From Hydrangea macrophylla (lineage: Eukaryota; Streptophyta; Magnoliopsida; Cornales; Hydrangeaceae): a stretch of DNA of 64,000 bases. Below are positions 48,058 to 59,431 of this stretch, in pieces (the first letter of the stretch is position 1; each line of letters begins with the position of its first letter). The notes below the pieces were generated by a model. That model was not told where the DNA came from and made no database searches. It saw nothing but the letters and a program-made list of their open reading frames with translations. The position numbers and the translations under genes are program-made. Where the stretch lies: assembly GCA_033977485.1 (NCBI GenBank), contig CM066995.1, positions 46,871,162 to 46,935,161 on the forward strand, in the 5' to 3' direction.

Positions 48058-50152
48058 CAACCCCCAACTAGCGATTTGCAAGTCCCTAGCAATAGAGCGA
48101 AAATAAAACAAGCAAACTACTACTATAACAACTAAACTAAAATAAATTGAACTCAAGTCAACTAAAGTAACAAGATAAAAACTACCTAACTCACTTTCGC
48201 AGGAATCGCGGTTGCATTTAGCAAATGCAACAAGCCGTTAAACCCTTAGGTTCCCCCTAGTGGACGAGTGTTGTCTCGTGAGGGTTTGCAGTGAATCTAC
48301 CCACAAAATTCTCTGATTTTAAGATCAAAAAGATATGGAATAACTTATAAACACTTTCTTTTATTCAACTATTAATTTAGCTCTACAAAACACATCATCC
48401 TCATTCAAACCATGAAACAAATACACATGTTCCGCATGTCACCAAGTAAGAATAACGTATGCATCACATCCATGTATCCGTGTGTGTGTGAGATTAACAG
48501 CTATACATCAAACTTTATTTAGAGTTGTTTAAACTATCATACTCTCAGAACTTGTAGTTTCAACTCAATTCTCACATGGGAAAATGAATATCTCACAGAA
48601 ACTTGGTTAATAATGATCGCACATGGTATGAAAGCTTTGATAGGAGTGATTTTTCAGATACTAATGCTTTCATACTCGACTCTATAAAAGACGAACATTT
48701 AGAGTGTATAGTCTCACGAACGGAATCCTACTAACTAGAGAAGCGAAATACCGTGGATAACTCAATTTACACGTTCTTGTTTAAACTAAGTTGTTGAAAT
48801 CATTAAGGCTTTGACTTGACAGTTTTTATTTAGTAGGGTAGCAATTAGAGGGGTAAGAAATTGCACATTTTTAGCATATGATTTGAGTTTAGTACTGTCT
48901 TCTTCACTTCATTTCAACCATCCTCTCCATTTTTTTTTTAAACCTGGAAATTTCTCCTTCCCTTTCTTTTCTCTTATGCAGCCCTTCCCACTACTACTCC
49001 TTGCTCATACTTCAATAATTTAATCACATTGGGTGTGCAATGGGGTGTATTGAGGTCAAAGGATAAGATTAGGGATTTAAAATTTCATAATAGATTCGGC
49101 ATTATTTACTAGGTGTGGGGTTGAGAACAATGCATATTCTGGAATGTCGATACAGGTAAATGGAAAGGTAAGGAGCAAATAACGATGGCTTAAATCATTT
49201 TCTCAACTTCTTAATTTTCACACGTCAATGTTCATTGAGTTTAATAGGTAAATCCTGAACGTTCTCCTCTAATAAGCAGCCAAAATGAAGAATTCGAGAC
49301 TATTCATTGAATTTAAGACGCTTGTTCAATAAAACAATTCGAATTTAATGTGATAATTCCTTCAAGATTGAAGATTGGATTCAAAAGCTCACTAAGGGTA
49401 CTAGTTTCCACTATTTTATTCCTTAAAGTATGAAAGTCATATTAACTCTTATTTTAAGTTTTCCGCATAGCTATTAACATATGCAAATGATTTGGATACA
49501 AAAATGGTCAACATCATTCATCTTAGAGAAACTAGAAAAACGCGTGAACTTAATTCATAAAAGGATGAGAATAAAATGGTTGTGTCATTGCTTGATAACA
49601 GCTAAACAGGAGTGAATATTCGGAGTTATTCTACCAATTTAATTCAAACCTTGCTCAATCGTTTGAAATTTTTAATTTTTAACATTTTTTAAATTTTTCT
49701 TAACTTCACGAATTCAAGCTCGAGATTGTATGACATATGCAATACAGTGATCCAGATTGCTAAGTATAAATATGCACAGGTGATTATCTATCTACATCCC
49801 ACCCCCAACTGAAAATAACAATGCCCTCAGAAGTTGATTTTCAAATATAGATAGAGAGATATCACCTATCAAATCATAGTAATAACCGCAAGCGTAACAA
49901 CCTGTAAAGAAAGCATACAAACTCCAAACAGCCAGGATCAAATATAATATAAAAGATAAAGCATAGGATCCATATATAAACAGAACTAATCACTGGTATA
50001 ATAATACAATGGAATAACAGAACAGTGATTACAAAATCCATACAACAAAAATAACCAACATGTCCAACTAGCCCAACCCACCAGAAAAATAAGAGAGAAA
50101 AAAGAAAAAATAAAACAAAACAAAACAACCAAAAACACTGATCCATCAGACT
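48058..50152 (-). other. Polypurine tract (48058-48068) and 3' non-coding region of the Athila element
   Basis: The minus strand shows AGTTGGGGGTTG directly before TGACAAGCGG. The rest has no supported gene. Several blocks match 18970-20150 of the non-autonomous element in the same order, for example CACGAGACAACACTCGTCCA near 48270 (reverse complement). Confidence 0.78.
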
Positions 50153-51636
50153 CTATACATCATCAGCAACATCCGATAATATCTCAATAACCAAATCTGG
50201 AGCATCTCCATCTCCACCCTCAGCAGCAGTAGTAACCATCGCCGGGTCACTCGCAGTCAGAGCAGCTGATGTAGCTAAGAATGGATCCGTCAAGACTGGA
50301 GGTGGTGGAAGTGGTGTCTCAGAAGCAGACGGTGTCGCTGATGTGGAAGGAGCAGAAGGATCAGGAACAGATGGGCCGGTGGTAGAGGATGGAATAACAG
50401 AAGTGGTAAGTGGGACGGTGGACAGAGCTGGAGCAGCTGTAGGTGGATCGCTGGGGGGTGGTGTAGAAGCCGCATGAACTGACTGATCGACTCCGATCTG
50501 GATCAAGATTGCCTCCAGCAAAGTCATCATCTGATCCACCTTGCCCTCAAGTCTAATCCGGGCCTCTCTCTCCTCTAATAGTAACTGGTGAACAGTCGGG
50601 AGAGGCGCAGACGAAGAAGACTCTCCCTGGGCCTGACCCTGAGACCGCTGTCTTAGCTCGAACTAGGCAACCTCAATACGAGGATCAACCTCGTCGTCAG
50701 AATCAAGCTCCTCAGCCTCTGTGGGCATCCCAGAAGCTGCACCCTCTATATTAGTGCCTCCTCCCCTCTTCCTCTTCGCTCCAATCTTCATCTTACCCTT
50801 CGCTTTTTTCTTCTTCTGAGCATCAGAACGGCGGGCCGCCGTCTCGCCAAATCAACTAGACGCCTGAATGATTGAATCTGTGGCCAATGGAACTAGTCCA
50901 GCCTGCTCAATGACCCGATGGATAGGCCAAGCCCCTTCAGATGGCGCTTGGCAGCGATGTACCTCGTAGGCTGAACCAGGAAGTCAATATATAGGCGAGA
51001 CAGACAGACTCGCTGTCTTGTCCCAATGGCATACAAAGCACGGGCATACCACGCGGCGAACTTCTCGTGGTAAGATGTCATGAAAATGCAGTTCACCAGC
51101 GTCAGATGGAGGAGGTGATAGTTCTCGGTGAGAAGCTTATCCTCGATGAGAGAAACAACGTTCCAAAGCTGAATGGTGCCGCCTGTAAGCTCGCGGATAA
51201 TGGTGGTCGGAGGCATCTCTGGGGCTCCTAGTAGGCGAGGATAGAAATAATATGGTACCTCAGGTACCCCCAGAGTAGATGAAATGGTAGCAGGGCTGAA
51301 TATAATCTCGCGCCCGCGGAAGAATGATCTATATGTGAATGGGGCCGCGGGATCCTTGATCATAAAGGAGCAGGCCTCTCGAACCCAGTGGATGTTGATC
51401 CTCTTTGTCTGGATCAACATGTCGTACCATAATGGCTGGTCTCTAATCCGTCCTAGAAACCATGGGGCTGAGAGCCATATGGACTCCAGTGGTCGCTCCA
51501 ACATAACCTTCCTAGACTAGAAGTATCTCATAAACCACACCCTCTCCTCCTCGTTTCTAAGCCCGTGATCTGGTACAGGGTCGAGTATAGTGAGATCGAG
51601 TGGCTTGGACTTGTGATACCCAGTGATAGGATTCAT
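50153..51636 (-). pseudogene. Athila 3' ORF ('putative plant transposon protein' type), broken
   Basis: The ATG at 51636 opens MNPITGYHKSKPLDLT. A globular part follows (LERPLESIWLSAPWFLGR, FSPATISSTLGVPEVPYYF, TSYHEKFAAWYARALYAIG, VCLSRLYIDFLVQPTRY) that resembles the aORF domain carried downstream of pol by many Athila elements. Then come a basic KKKKAKGKMKIGAKRKR stretch that could be a nuclear signal, an acidic patch, a coiled coil (LLEEREARIRLEGKVDQMM) and a Pro/Ser/Thr-rich tail ending at 50153. Breaks seen: a stop near 51520, a frameshift near 50915 and stops near 50850 and 50664. I see no signal peptide or membrane segment, so an envelope role is not supported. Its own promoter-like module lies just upstream. 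Confidence 0.68.
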
Positions 51637-51717
51637 CGTGAAAGCCCTGAAATGGGAGAACAGACAGTAAATACAAGAAAATAGGGAAAAACAAAAAAGT
51701 TATAGAAACTGCTGCTC

Positions 51718-51882
51718 TTCGATCGATCGAAGTATGATCGATCGCTTGAAGAAGTTCCATGTTCGATCGCTTGAGCTGCTTTCGATCGATCGAACAGATG
51801 CAGGGTTTGATCGCTCGAACCTAGTTCGATCGATTGAACTGTGCCTGAGCTTGAGCGCTCGAATCAAGTTCGATCGATCGAA
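51718..51882. promoter_or_regulatory. Eight-palindrome array upstream of the Athila 3' ORF
   Basis: Eight dyads have centres at 51724.5, 51743.5, 51768.5, 51787.5, 51812.5, 51831.5, 51856.5 and 51875.5. The spacing is exactly 19, 25, 19, 25, 19, 25, 19. Cores vary (GATCGATC, GATCGCTT, GATCGCTC, GAGCGCTC, GATCGATT). The array ends 82 bp before the ORF start. Confidence 0.85.
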
Positions 51883-52225
51883 CACAGCGAAGGTGCAGCG
51901 ACAACAATAGATAACGGGAATAGCCCGTAAACATCAAAATTAAGAAAATAAACATCAAATAAAGGATTAATACCAATTGGGGACACCCCTAATACAATTC
52001 TAACAAAAAGAAAGACACAAGGGGGTGTACCAAGACCTCACCTCAAGATACACGTGACAAGGGGGATAAGGAGGTTGAAGATGATGATTCGAGGGCTCAG
52101 GCTCTCCTCAGGTGATGTGGTTGTGCATGGGGGTTCAAAATTGGCTAGATTCTCCTCTGTCTCCGATCGTTCGAACGTGAGAGAGAGAGAATGATAAACT
52201 AAGAAAGTGTGTAGCAGACACCTCG

Positions 52226-52349
52226 TTTAAATACAAGTCTCGATCTATCGAGAAAGTTAGATCGATTGAACTTTCGATCGATTGAGGCATGTTCAAGCGC
52301 TTGAGGTACTGATAATTTCGATCGATCGATGTGAGTTCGATTGATCGAA
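52226..52349 (-). promoter_or_regulatory. Candidate internal promoter: TATTTAAA box and six palindromes
   Basis: The minus strand has TATTTAAA at 52226-52233. Directly upstream are dyads with centres at 52245.5, 52263.5, 52279.5, 52298.5, 52323.5 and 52342.5 (spacings 18, 16, 19, 25, 19). The layout copies the two LTR promoters: array, TATA, then a second array about 350-510 bp downstream. A transcript from here would lead into the 3' ORF. Confidence 0.5.
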
Positions 52350-52639
52350 CTTAGAAAATTTACAATATTATTGAATTAAAGGATTATACACCCCCAACTA
52401 ACCCACATTGGTCTGAACATACAGGAAAATGATAAAACAGTTCAAAGACCGGTCATGTAGGCCAAAAAGTCATTATCACCATAAAACATTGCATAATTTT
52501 TATAGATAAAACATTATAGTAGCATCCATTTGCAACATTGTTGCTCCCAACATGGTATTTAAAATCTTTTTGATAAAGAAAAACTAAAAGAAACTAAAAC
52601 TAATAAGACTTTGTCCAGGACTGCACTTCAATTGATGAA

Positions 52640-53584
52640 AGAAAGATGAAAAGACAGAATGCAATTGAAGTGGAGCACTACTCTTCAAGCATGAAAATAT
52701 CTTCTTCCACAACTTCGGTCTCTACCAAAGCTTCGAATGTGGGGTCCAAATTTGATGATTCCCTTTTCCATAATAGCCAGAAAGCATCCAGGGCATCATT
52801 GAGCAAGTTTGAACTCTCAAAAGAATTCATCGCACACGCCGGAGGTGATCCGGATAGAGAAAGCGATAATGGCGTGTAAGTTCACAACGGACTCTCCTCT
52901 TGCGGCAAAGTACCCGGGGACCTTATGTATGGTCCAATCCCGTGGAACAACTGATGTGGAAGGAACAGCGGCAGTAACATATGATTCATAGTGACACCCC
53001 TGACAAAGAAAAACAAAAGCGAACAAAAAGAAAGAAAGAAAATAAATAAACAAACGAAAGAAAGAAATAAAGGAATAAACAAAATAGGAAATGTGACCAA
53101 GAAATAACCTCACAATTGGCCTGATATCACCAGGTGCACTAGCAAGTAGAGGGCAATGAAGCCAGAACAACAAATAACTCAAGTGCACATAAATGTAGGG
53201 AACCACTTGGATGACAAGGAAGTCATCAACATAAATGAATACAGCATTATGGCGTTCCGGCACCACATCCTGTAAGTCTTCTTCTTCACACGGTTCCAAC
53301 ATTGAATCATTCTCCCACTGTTCCATCAGAGCATCATCGACTTCCCAAACAACATATCCCTCTGGTTTTCCCTCCTCTTCAGGAAATTCGATGTGCTCAA
53401 AAGGATTGATTTAAAGGAGAGTAGGGTTGTATGGGATGTATCCTTGGGTTAAGTCAACGACATCTTCTGCCCCTGGCCCTTGATAGGGAGAAAAGCAGAA
53501 TGCTATTTCATCGACAGTCCAAGGGGGGTTATGATATTCTGAATTAGCCCATGACCCAATTGAGTAAATATCATCATCTCTCAT
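52640..53584 (-). pseudogene. Accessory ORF region between pol and the 3' ORF, unknown
   Basis: The ATG at 53584 opens an acidic frame (MRDDDIYSIGSWANSEYH, FEHIEFPEEEGKPEGYVVW, LEPCEEEDLQDVVPER) broken by one TAA at 53411. The frame then runs through a T-rich stretch that reads as hydrophobic residues and ends in a minus-strand pyrimidine tract plus CAG at about 53000, like a splice acceptor. A separate acidic frame (NSFESSNLLNDALDAFW to VEEDIFMLEE) follows at 52830-52640. Either a membrane protein or, more likely to my eye, a small spliced gene is present. I recognise no family. Confidence 0.4.
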
Positions 53585-53736
53585 GTTAAATAGCCTGTAG
53601 GAGATAGATAAAAAAATGGAATAGCAGATTACGATCGAGGTCACACTCAAAAATTTTGATAAGCCAAAGAACAAAACAAAACGAAAAGCAGTAAAAGAAA
53701 GAGTACAACAACATTGTGAAAACGCACTTGAGCGTT

Positions 53737-55139
53737 CTAGGTAGAGGCATAATCGGGCTCATCCAGTTGGATGTGCTCGACCTCGGGTTGGAAATCCTCT
53801 GAGAACGGTTTTCACCTTTAGCCATTAACCTTGAAACTTTCGTCGTTCTTAGGATTAAATAACTCAACGGCCCCATGTGGGAAGACAGATTTGACTATGA
53901 AGGGTCCTGTCCATCAAGATCGAAGTTTTCCTGGGCAGAGATGAAGGCGTGAATCGTATAATAAAACTTTCTGCCCTGGCTCGAAAGATTTCTAAAAAAT
54001 CATTCTATCATGGCGAGCCTTCAACCTTTCCTTGTGAAGTTTAGCATTGTCGTATGCATCTCGACGGATTTCTTCCAGTTCCGCCAACCGAAGTTTCCGG
54101 AGATGACCTCCCTCTTTAATGTCAAAGTTTAATGAGCGTGTCGCCCAATATGCTTTGTGCTCGATTTTGACAGGAAGGTGACATGCCTTACCGTACACTA
54201 ACCTATATGGGGACATTCCCAGATTTTTCTTAAAGGCCGTGTGGTACGCCCATAAAGCATCAGTCAGTTTATAAGCCAGTCTTTTCTGTTGAAACTAACT
54301 GTCTTTTCTAATATATGCTTGATTTCACGGTTAGCCAACTCTGTCTGTCCGTTTGTTTGTGGGTGGTAGGCTAGAGCGATCTTATGATTCACCCTGTATT
54401 TCTTGAGTAGTGACTCCAAAGGCCTGTTGCAAAAGTGCTTTCCTTGGTCACTTATTAATGCTTTTGGGATTTCGAAACACTATAGGATATTTTCCTTAAG
54501 GAAGGACATTACTGTTTTGTGGTCATTGCGTCTCGTTGGTATTGCTTCTACCTATTTTGATATATACTCCACAGCCAGGAGTACATATTCACAGTTGTTA
54601 GATTTAGGAAACGGGCCCATAAAGTCTATACCCCAATAATCAAATATTTCAATTGTGATGATGGGAGTTAAGGGCATAGAGTTCCTTTTCAAAATTGTAC
54701 CAAGCTTTTGACATCGTTGGCACAATTTACAAAAAGCATAGGCATCTTTGAATATGGTGGGCCAATAGAAGCCGTTGTGTAGGACTTTATGTGCGGTCTT
54801 TTGGGAAGCAAAATGACCTCCGCAGACTTTAGAATGACAGGAGGCCAAAATTATAGTTATGTCCTCATTTGGGACGCAACGTCTGATGACCTGATCAGCA
54901 TCATACTTAAATAAGTAAGGGTCATCAAAAAACAAATGACGTGCGAACGAAAGGAACCTTTTCTTGTCCTGATTTGACCAATGACTCGGGGTCTCTCCTG
55001 TAACAAGATAATTTATTATATCCGCGTACCAAGGCAAACTGGAGACAGCCATCAGTTGCTCGTCTGGGAATTCATCTTTTATTGGTATGGGTTCAGTGTT
55101 GTCAGTAAATGTCAACCGAGATAAATGATCGACAACCAC
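53737..55139 (-). pseudogene. Athila integrase
   Basis: This integrase would insert the cDNA into nuclear DNA. From the N side: MVVDHLSRL, a zinc-binding segment with CGGHFASQKTAHKVL and CKLCQRC, the core with YWGIDFMGPF (first Asp), ALISDQGKHF (second Asp) and NGQTELANREIKHIL (catalytic Glu), then AYWATRSLNFD, ELEEIRRDAYDNAK and a C-terminal WTGPFIVKSVFPHGAVEL. It ends DEPDYAST and a TAG at 53737-53739. All three catalytic residues are present, but in-frame stops (after VEYISK, within the core, before WTGPF) and a frameshift near 54290 break it. Confidence 0.9.
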
Positions 55140-55670
55140 ATTTTCTACTCCTTTTTAATCCTTGATTGTGATATCAAATTCCTGGAGTAGGAGTATCCAG
55201 CGGATGAGCCTCTGTTTTGCGTCCTTCTTAGATAGCAGGCACTTGAGGGACGAGTGGTCTGAAAAACAGACTATTGGGGACCCTATTAGATACGACCTGA
55301 ATTTGTCTAGAGCGAAGACTATTGCCAGTAGTTCTTTTTCGGTAGTCGTATAATTCATTTGAGCTTCGTTAAGTGTTTGACTAGCATAGTAGATTACATA
55401 AGGCTTATTATCCTTCCTCTGTCCTAGAACTGTGCCAATGGCATAGTCGCTAGCATCGCACATTAACTCAAAAGGCAAACTCCAGTCGGGTGCCTGTATT
55501 ATCGGTGCGGAGGTAAGGTGTTCTTTTAGTGCGTCAAAAGATGTCTGACAGTTTTTTGACCATTCGAATGGCATGTCTTTAGCCAACAGTTGACACAGTG
55601 GTCGGGAGATTGCACTAAAAATTTTTATAAAGCGACGATAGAATCCCGCATGTCCCAGAAAAGATCGGAT
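55140..55670 (-). pseudogene. Athila RNase H
   Basis: The frame carries MPFEWSKNCQTSFDALK, FELMCDASDYAIGTVLGQR (first Asp), YYASQTLNEAQMNYTTTEKELLAIVFALDKFR (Glu), CFSDHSSLKCLLSKK (Asp) and WILLLQEFDITIKD. It is open for 143 codons, with a stop at the junction to integrase (after ITIKD) and one at the junction to RT near 55675. The domain would degrade RNA in RNA-DNA hybrids during cDNA synthesis. Confidence 0.92.
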
Positions 55671-56836
55671 GTCTCAGACTGTACGAGGGACAGGTAGATT
55701 TGAAATTATATCGATTTTTGCTTTATCGACTTGGATACCCTTATCAGAAATAATGTGGCCGAGGACAATTCCCTTGGTCACCATGAAGTGACACTTTTCC
55801 CAGTTTAGTACTAAGTGTTTGTCCTCGCATCTCGCTAACACATTCTCAAGGTTTTCCAGGCAGTTATTGTAACTATGGCCAAACACTGAGAAGACGTCCA
55901 TAAAGACCTCGAGTGTCTGTTCGACCATATCACTGAATATGCTTATCATGCACCGCTGAAAGATGGCAGGTGCATTGCATAAACCGAAGGGCATACGACG
56001 GTAGGCGAATGTACCGAACGGACAAGTGAAAGTCGTCTTCTCCTGATCTTCAGGAGCAATTTCAGTTTGGTTATAGCCACTATATCCGTCCAAAAAGCAA
56101 TAAAATTTATGACCCGCCACTCTTTCTAGCATTTGATCCATGAATGGCAATGGAAAGTGGTCTTTTCGGGTCACAGTATTTAACTTTCGATAATCAATAC
56201 ACATCCGCCATCCAGTGAGGACGCGTGTTGGTACTAACTCGTCGTCTTTATTTGGGATAACTGTTATACCAGCCTTTTTGGGCACCACCTGGGTTGGACT
56301 AACCCAAGAGCTGTCAGAGATAGGATATATGATCCCAATGTCCAGAAGTTTTAGGACTTCCTTTTTCACAACTTCTTGCATATTGGGATTCAGACGCATC
56401 TGCATTTGTCGCGAAGGTTTGGCATCTTCCTCCAGATATATCTTATGGGTGTAAATATATGGGCTTATGCCTTTTAGGTCAGCAATAGTCCACCCCAATG
56501 CTCCTTTGTGCTGTTTGAGCATTTGAATTAACTTACCCTCTTGTTCAGAGTTCAACGTGGATGAGATTATCACAGGATAAGTCTTTTCAGTTCCTAGAAA
56601 AGCATATTTGAGCTCTTTTGGAAGCTCCTTTAATTTAAATCGGGAAACTGAAAGTTTGAAGGCATAGTTAACTTCGTTTTTGGAGGCAAGGGTTCATATG
56701 GTGTGACCCATATGCATTCAGCTCTATCCTCCTCTCGCGTATCCATCATGAGGCAGCCATGATTCAGGGCAGTGTCCAATGGAGTTGAATCATTAGGTTT
56801 GTAGACTGCATCAAATTGTGACACTACCACTTCCAA
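55671..56836 (-). pseudogene. Athila reverse transcriptase with altered catalytic box
   Basis: A frame of about 300 codons holds GALGWTIADLKGISP, WVSPTQVVPKKAG, WRMCIDYRKLN, HFPLPFMDQMLERVAG, FLDGYSGYNQ (first catalytic Asp), TFTCPFGTFAYRRMPFGLCNAP and the region that should be F-M-D-D. It reads FMDVFSVFG near 55890, so the second Asp is Val and this copy should be inactive. An N-terminal linker (56630-56836) sits in another frame, separated by a frameshift. RT domain length and all other blocks are normal for the family. Confidence 0.93.
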
Positions 56837-57775
56837 AGGATCTTTATAGTCAACAAAATCAGCCTCTTCTTTGATAATCGTCTCGATGAAATTAACTTCT
56901 TTTTCATCCTCGTATTCTTCAGGTCAGGGATTTGAAAATATCTTGACATTTAAGTTCATGTTCCCGAATACGATGGTCATGATACTACTTCTTATTTTGA
57001 TCGTGGCATTAATGGTGTTGAGGAATGGACGTCCAAAAATCACCGGGATATGTGAACATGGATTAGACACGGGTTCGGTATCCAATATCACAAAATCAAC
57101 CGGGAAGATAAAAGTGTCTATCTGCACCAAAATGTCCTCCAGTATTCCTCTAGGATATTTGACTGACCTATCTGCCAGTTGCAACGCAACTCGGGTGGGT
57201 TTGAGTTCACCCAACCCTAGTTGTTTATAGACTGAGTATGGCAACAGGATTACACTTGCTCCTAGATCAAGGAGTGCATTGTCTATCCTTTGATTCCCAA
57301 TCCGACACGAGACAGTTGGGGTGCCAGGGTCTTTAAGCTTTGGAGGCAATTCATTTTGGATGATTGCACTTGTTTGGCAAGCGACATAAGCATGTTTCTT
57401 CACACTTTGCCTCCTCTTGATCGTGCATAAGTCTTTGAGGTACCTAGCATAGGCCGGCACTTGTTTGATTGCATCAAGGAGTGGAAGATTGATTTTTACT
57501 TGTTTGAACAGTTCCAAGAACTCCTGATTTTTTGCCTCGTTTTGGGGTTTCTTAAGCCTTTGAGGGTAAGGCGCAGGGAAAGGGCATTTAGGTAATTCGT
57601 CACTAGCAAGCTCCTTTCTGGGCCTTCTCTCAATTTCTTCTACTTGTTTAGGAGCTTCCTCTATTTCAACCAATGGTTCGTTATTATTGAATTGTTCCTC
57701 TTCCTGAGTAGATGGTTTGTTCTTAGTCACCACTTCCTCCTCTTCATACTCCTCGAGAGAGAATGAGGCATGTTT
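56837..57775 (-). pseudogene. Athila aspartic protease and linker
   Basis: A 269-codon frame includes PFPAPYPQRLKKPQ, INLPLLDAIKQVPAYARYLKDL, the active-site stretch ALLDLGASVILLPYSVYKQLG, LADRSVKYPRGILEDILV and VIFGRPFLNT. D-L-G-A-S in place of the textbook D-T/S-G is normal for Athila. A frameshift near 57775 separates it from Gag, and a break after about 56924 separates it from RT. The protease would mature the polyprotein inside the particle. Confidence 0.9.
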
Positions 57776-59302
57776 TGCCCTATGACCTTGCCGCTTCTCA
57801 GAGTTGTCACGGCTTTGGCATGCTCATGGTTATTGGGACCATTGTTGAATCCCTTAGGGTTTGGAAGTGGTTGAGCAAGAAACGTTCCACACAATCCCTC
57901 TTGTCGTGCATCCATCCTCTCTAACGTTGCAGACATCTTACTCATCATTTGAATTAACTGTTGCGTTAGATTCACGTTAGAAAGAGGATCTTCCTCCTGT
58001 GACTTTTTGTGTGGGGAAACGTATACATTTAACTGTTGATTGGAGGGTTGTGCTTGGTTATAGTTATTAGGTCTATTTTGATTGAATGGCTGGGGTTGCC
58101 TATTGAATTGCCCTTGATATTGGTTATTGTTATTATAGGGCTGCTGTTGGTATTGATTTTGGGCCCCAGCATTGTTTTTCCAATCAAACCCGGGGTGATT
58201 CCATCTATTGTTATTATTTTGTGAATTATAATTGTTGTAGGAATTCCCCGTCCCCCTATACCCTTGCATGGCATTCATTTCCATGGGGGGTTGTTCTTGA
58301 AAATATGGCACATTAGGACAGTATTGATTAGTATGTCCCAGCATGTTGCATGTGCCGCATGGTTCTTCAGGCAAAACATGCCTAGAACTCTCTCCTTTTA
58401 TTCCCAACTCTTCTACTTTCTTCACTAGTTCTTCATATTTATTCATCAGATGATCCTCAATTTTTAGTTGGTATAAACTTTTCTCTTCCACACAGGATAT
58501 CTATGAGCGTGGGACATCGTCTGAATTCGACCACTCATGGGCGTGTTCAGCTAACCACTCGAAGTGAGCTTCAGCTTCTTCAATGTTCTTGCGAAGAAAT
58601 GGCCCTGAACTCGTGGTCTCGACCAACTTTTTAGTTTTACCATTTAGCCCTTCATAAAAGTAGCTTATGGTTAGCCATTTCTCATACCCATGATGTGGGC
58701 ATGATAGAAGTAAATCCTTGAAACGCTCCCAAGTTTGGGTGAAGGTTTCATTGCTCTTTTGTCTGTAAGAGTTTATTTGTCTTTCAAGCTCGGTGGTCAT
58801 GCGAGGTGGAAAGAATTTCTTCAGGAAAGCAGTGTTCATCGCATGCATGCCAGGTGTAGATTGAATTTGGCTTTAAGGTGAGCAACCACGCTTTTGCTTT
58901 ATCCTTCAGGGTAAAAGGAAATAGCATTAGACGTGTCACGTCTACAGGACAATTCTAAAAGAAAGTTTTACAAACATCCTAAAAGTCCTTGACATGTAGA
59001 TACGCCTTCTCGCTCTCCATTCCATGGAAGGTGGGAAGGAGTTGAATTATTCTATTGCGAAATTGAAATTCGCCTGGATGGGGTGGGATGAGAATACCAG
59101 AAGGTGTTGGAGCATGTTCAAGTGTCATGAGATCGCACAAAGGATGAAGTGAATTGTCGATTGGTACAACCACATTATCACCATTTTCACTTTGATTATC
59201 AGCCATTGAATCAATAGGTGTAGCTATGGGATTAATAGAACTAGATGAATCGGATGAATAGAATGTGTTTCCGTAAATTCCTTCGATGGAATTATCGGAC
59301 AT
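57776..59302 (-). pseudogene. Athila Gag, broken
   Basis: The ATG at 59302 opens MSDNSIEGIYGNTFYSSDS, and the frame is open for 107 codons, then has stops near 58979 and 58944. The retrotransposon Gag core follows with AKAWLLTLKPNSI, FLKKFFPPRMTTELERQI, FTQTWERFKDLLLSCPHHG and YEGLNGKTKKLVE. A zinc-knuckle-like CGTCNMLGHTNQYCPN and a long Asn/Gln/Pro-rich part with RWNHPGFDWKNNAG complete it. Frameshifts occur near 58850 and a stop near 58500. The A-T-rich Asn/Gln codon runs are normal for Athila Gag. It would form the cytoplasmic particle and bind element RNA. Confidence 0.9.
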
Positions 59303-59408
59303 AAAGGGAAAGACCCTAAGTAGTTTTTAATCTAAAGAATGAAAGAAAAAGAAAAACAGAAAGAGATAAGGATAGATTGAGGTAATCTAAGCGTTAGCTT
59401 GTCGCCTT

Positions 59409-59425
59409 CCCCGGCAACGGCGCCA
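59409..59425 (-). other. Primer binding site of the Athila element, tRNA-Asp
   Basis: The minus strand reads TGGCGCCGTTGCCGGGG, an exact complement of the plant tRNA-Asp 3' end including CCA, six bases from the LTR end at 59432. Confidence 0.95.
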
Positions 59426-59431
59426 AAAACT

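Noticed and set aside
52646..52879. Plus-strand Ser/Lys-rich frame
   Set aside because: The opposite strand has a better coding pattern in line with the Athila element, so this is probably a shadow.
53000..53170. Transmembrane envelope domain in the Athila accessory region
   Set aside because: The hydrophobic residues come from a T-rich tract that ends like an intron, and no signal peptide or cysteine pattern supports an envelope protein.
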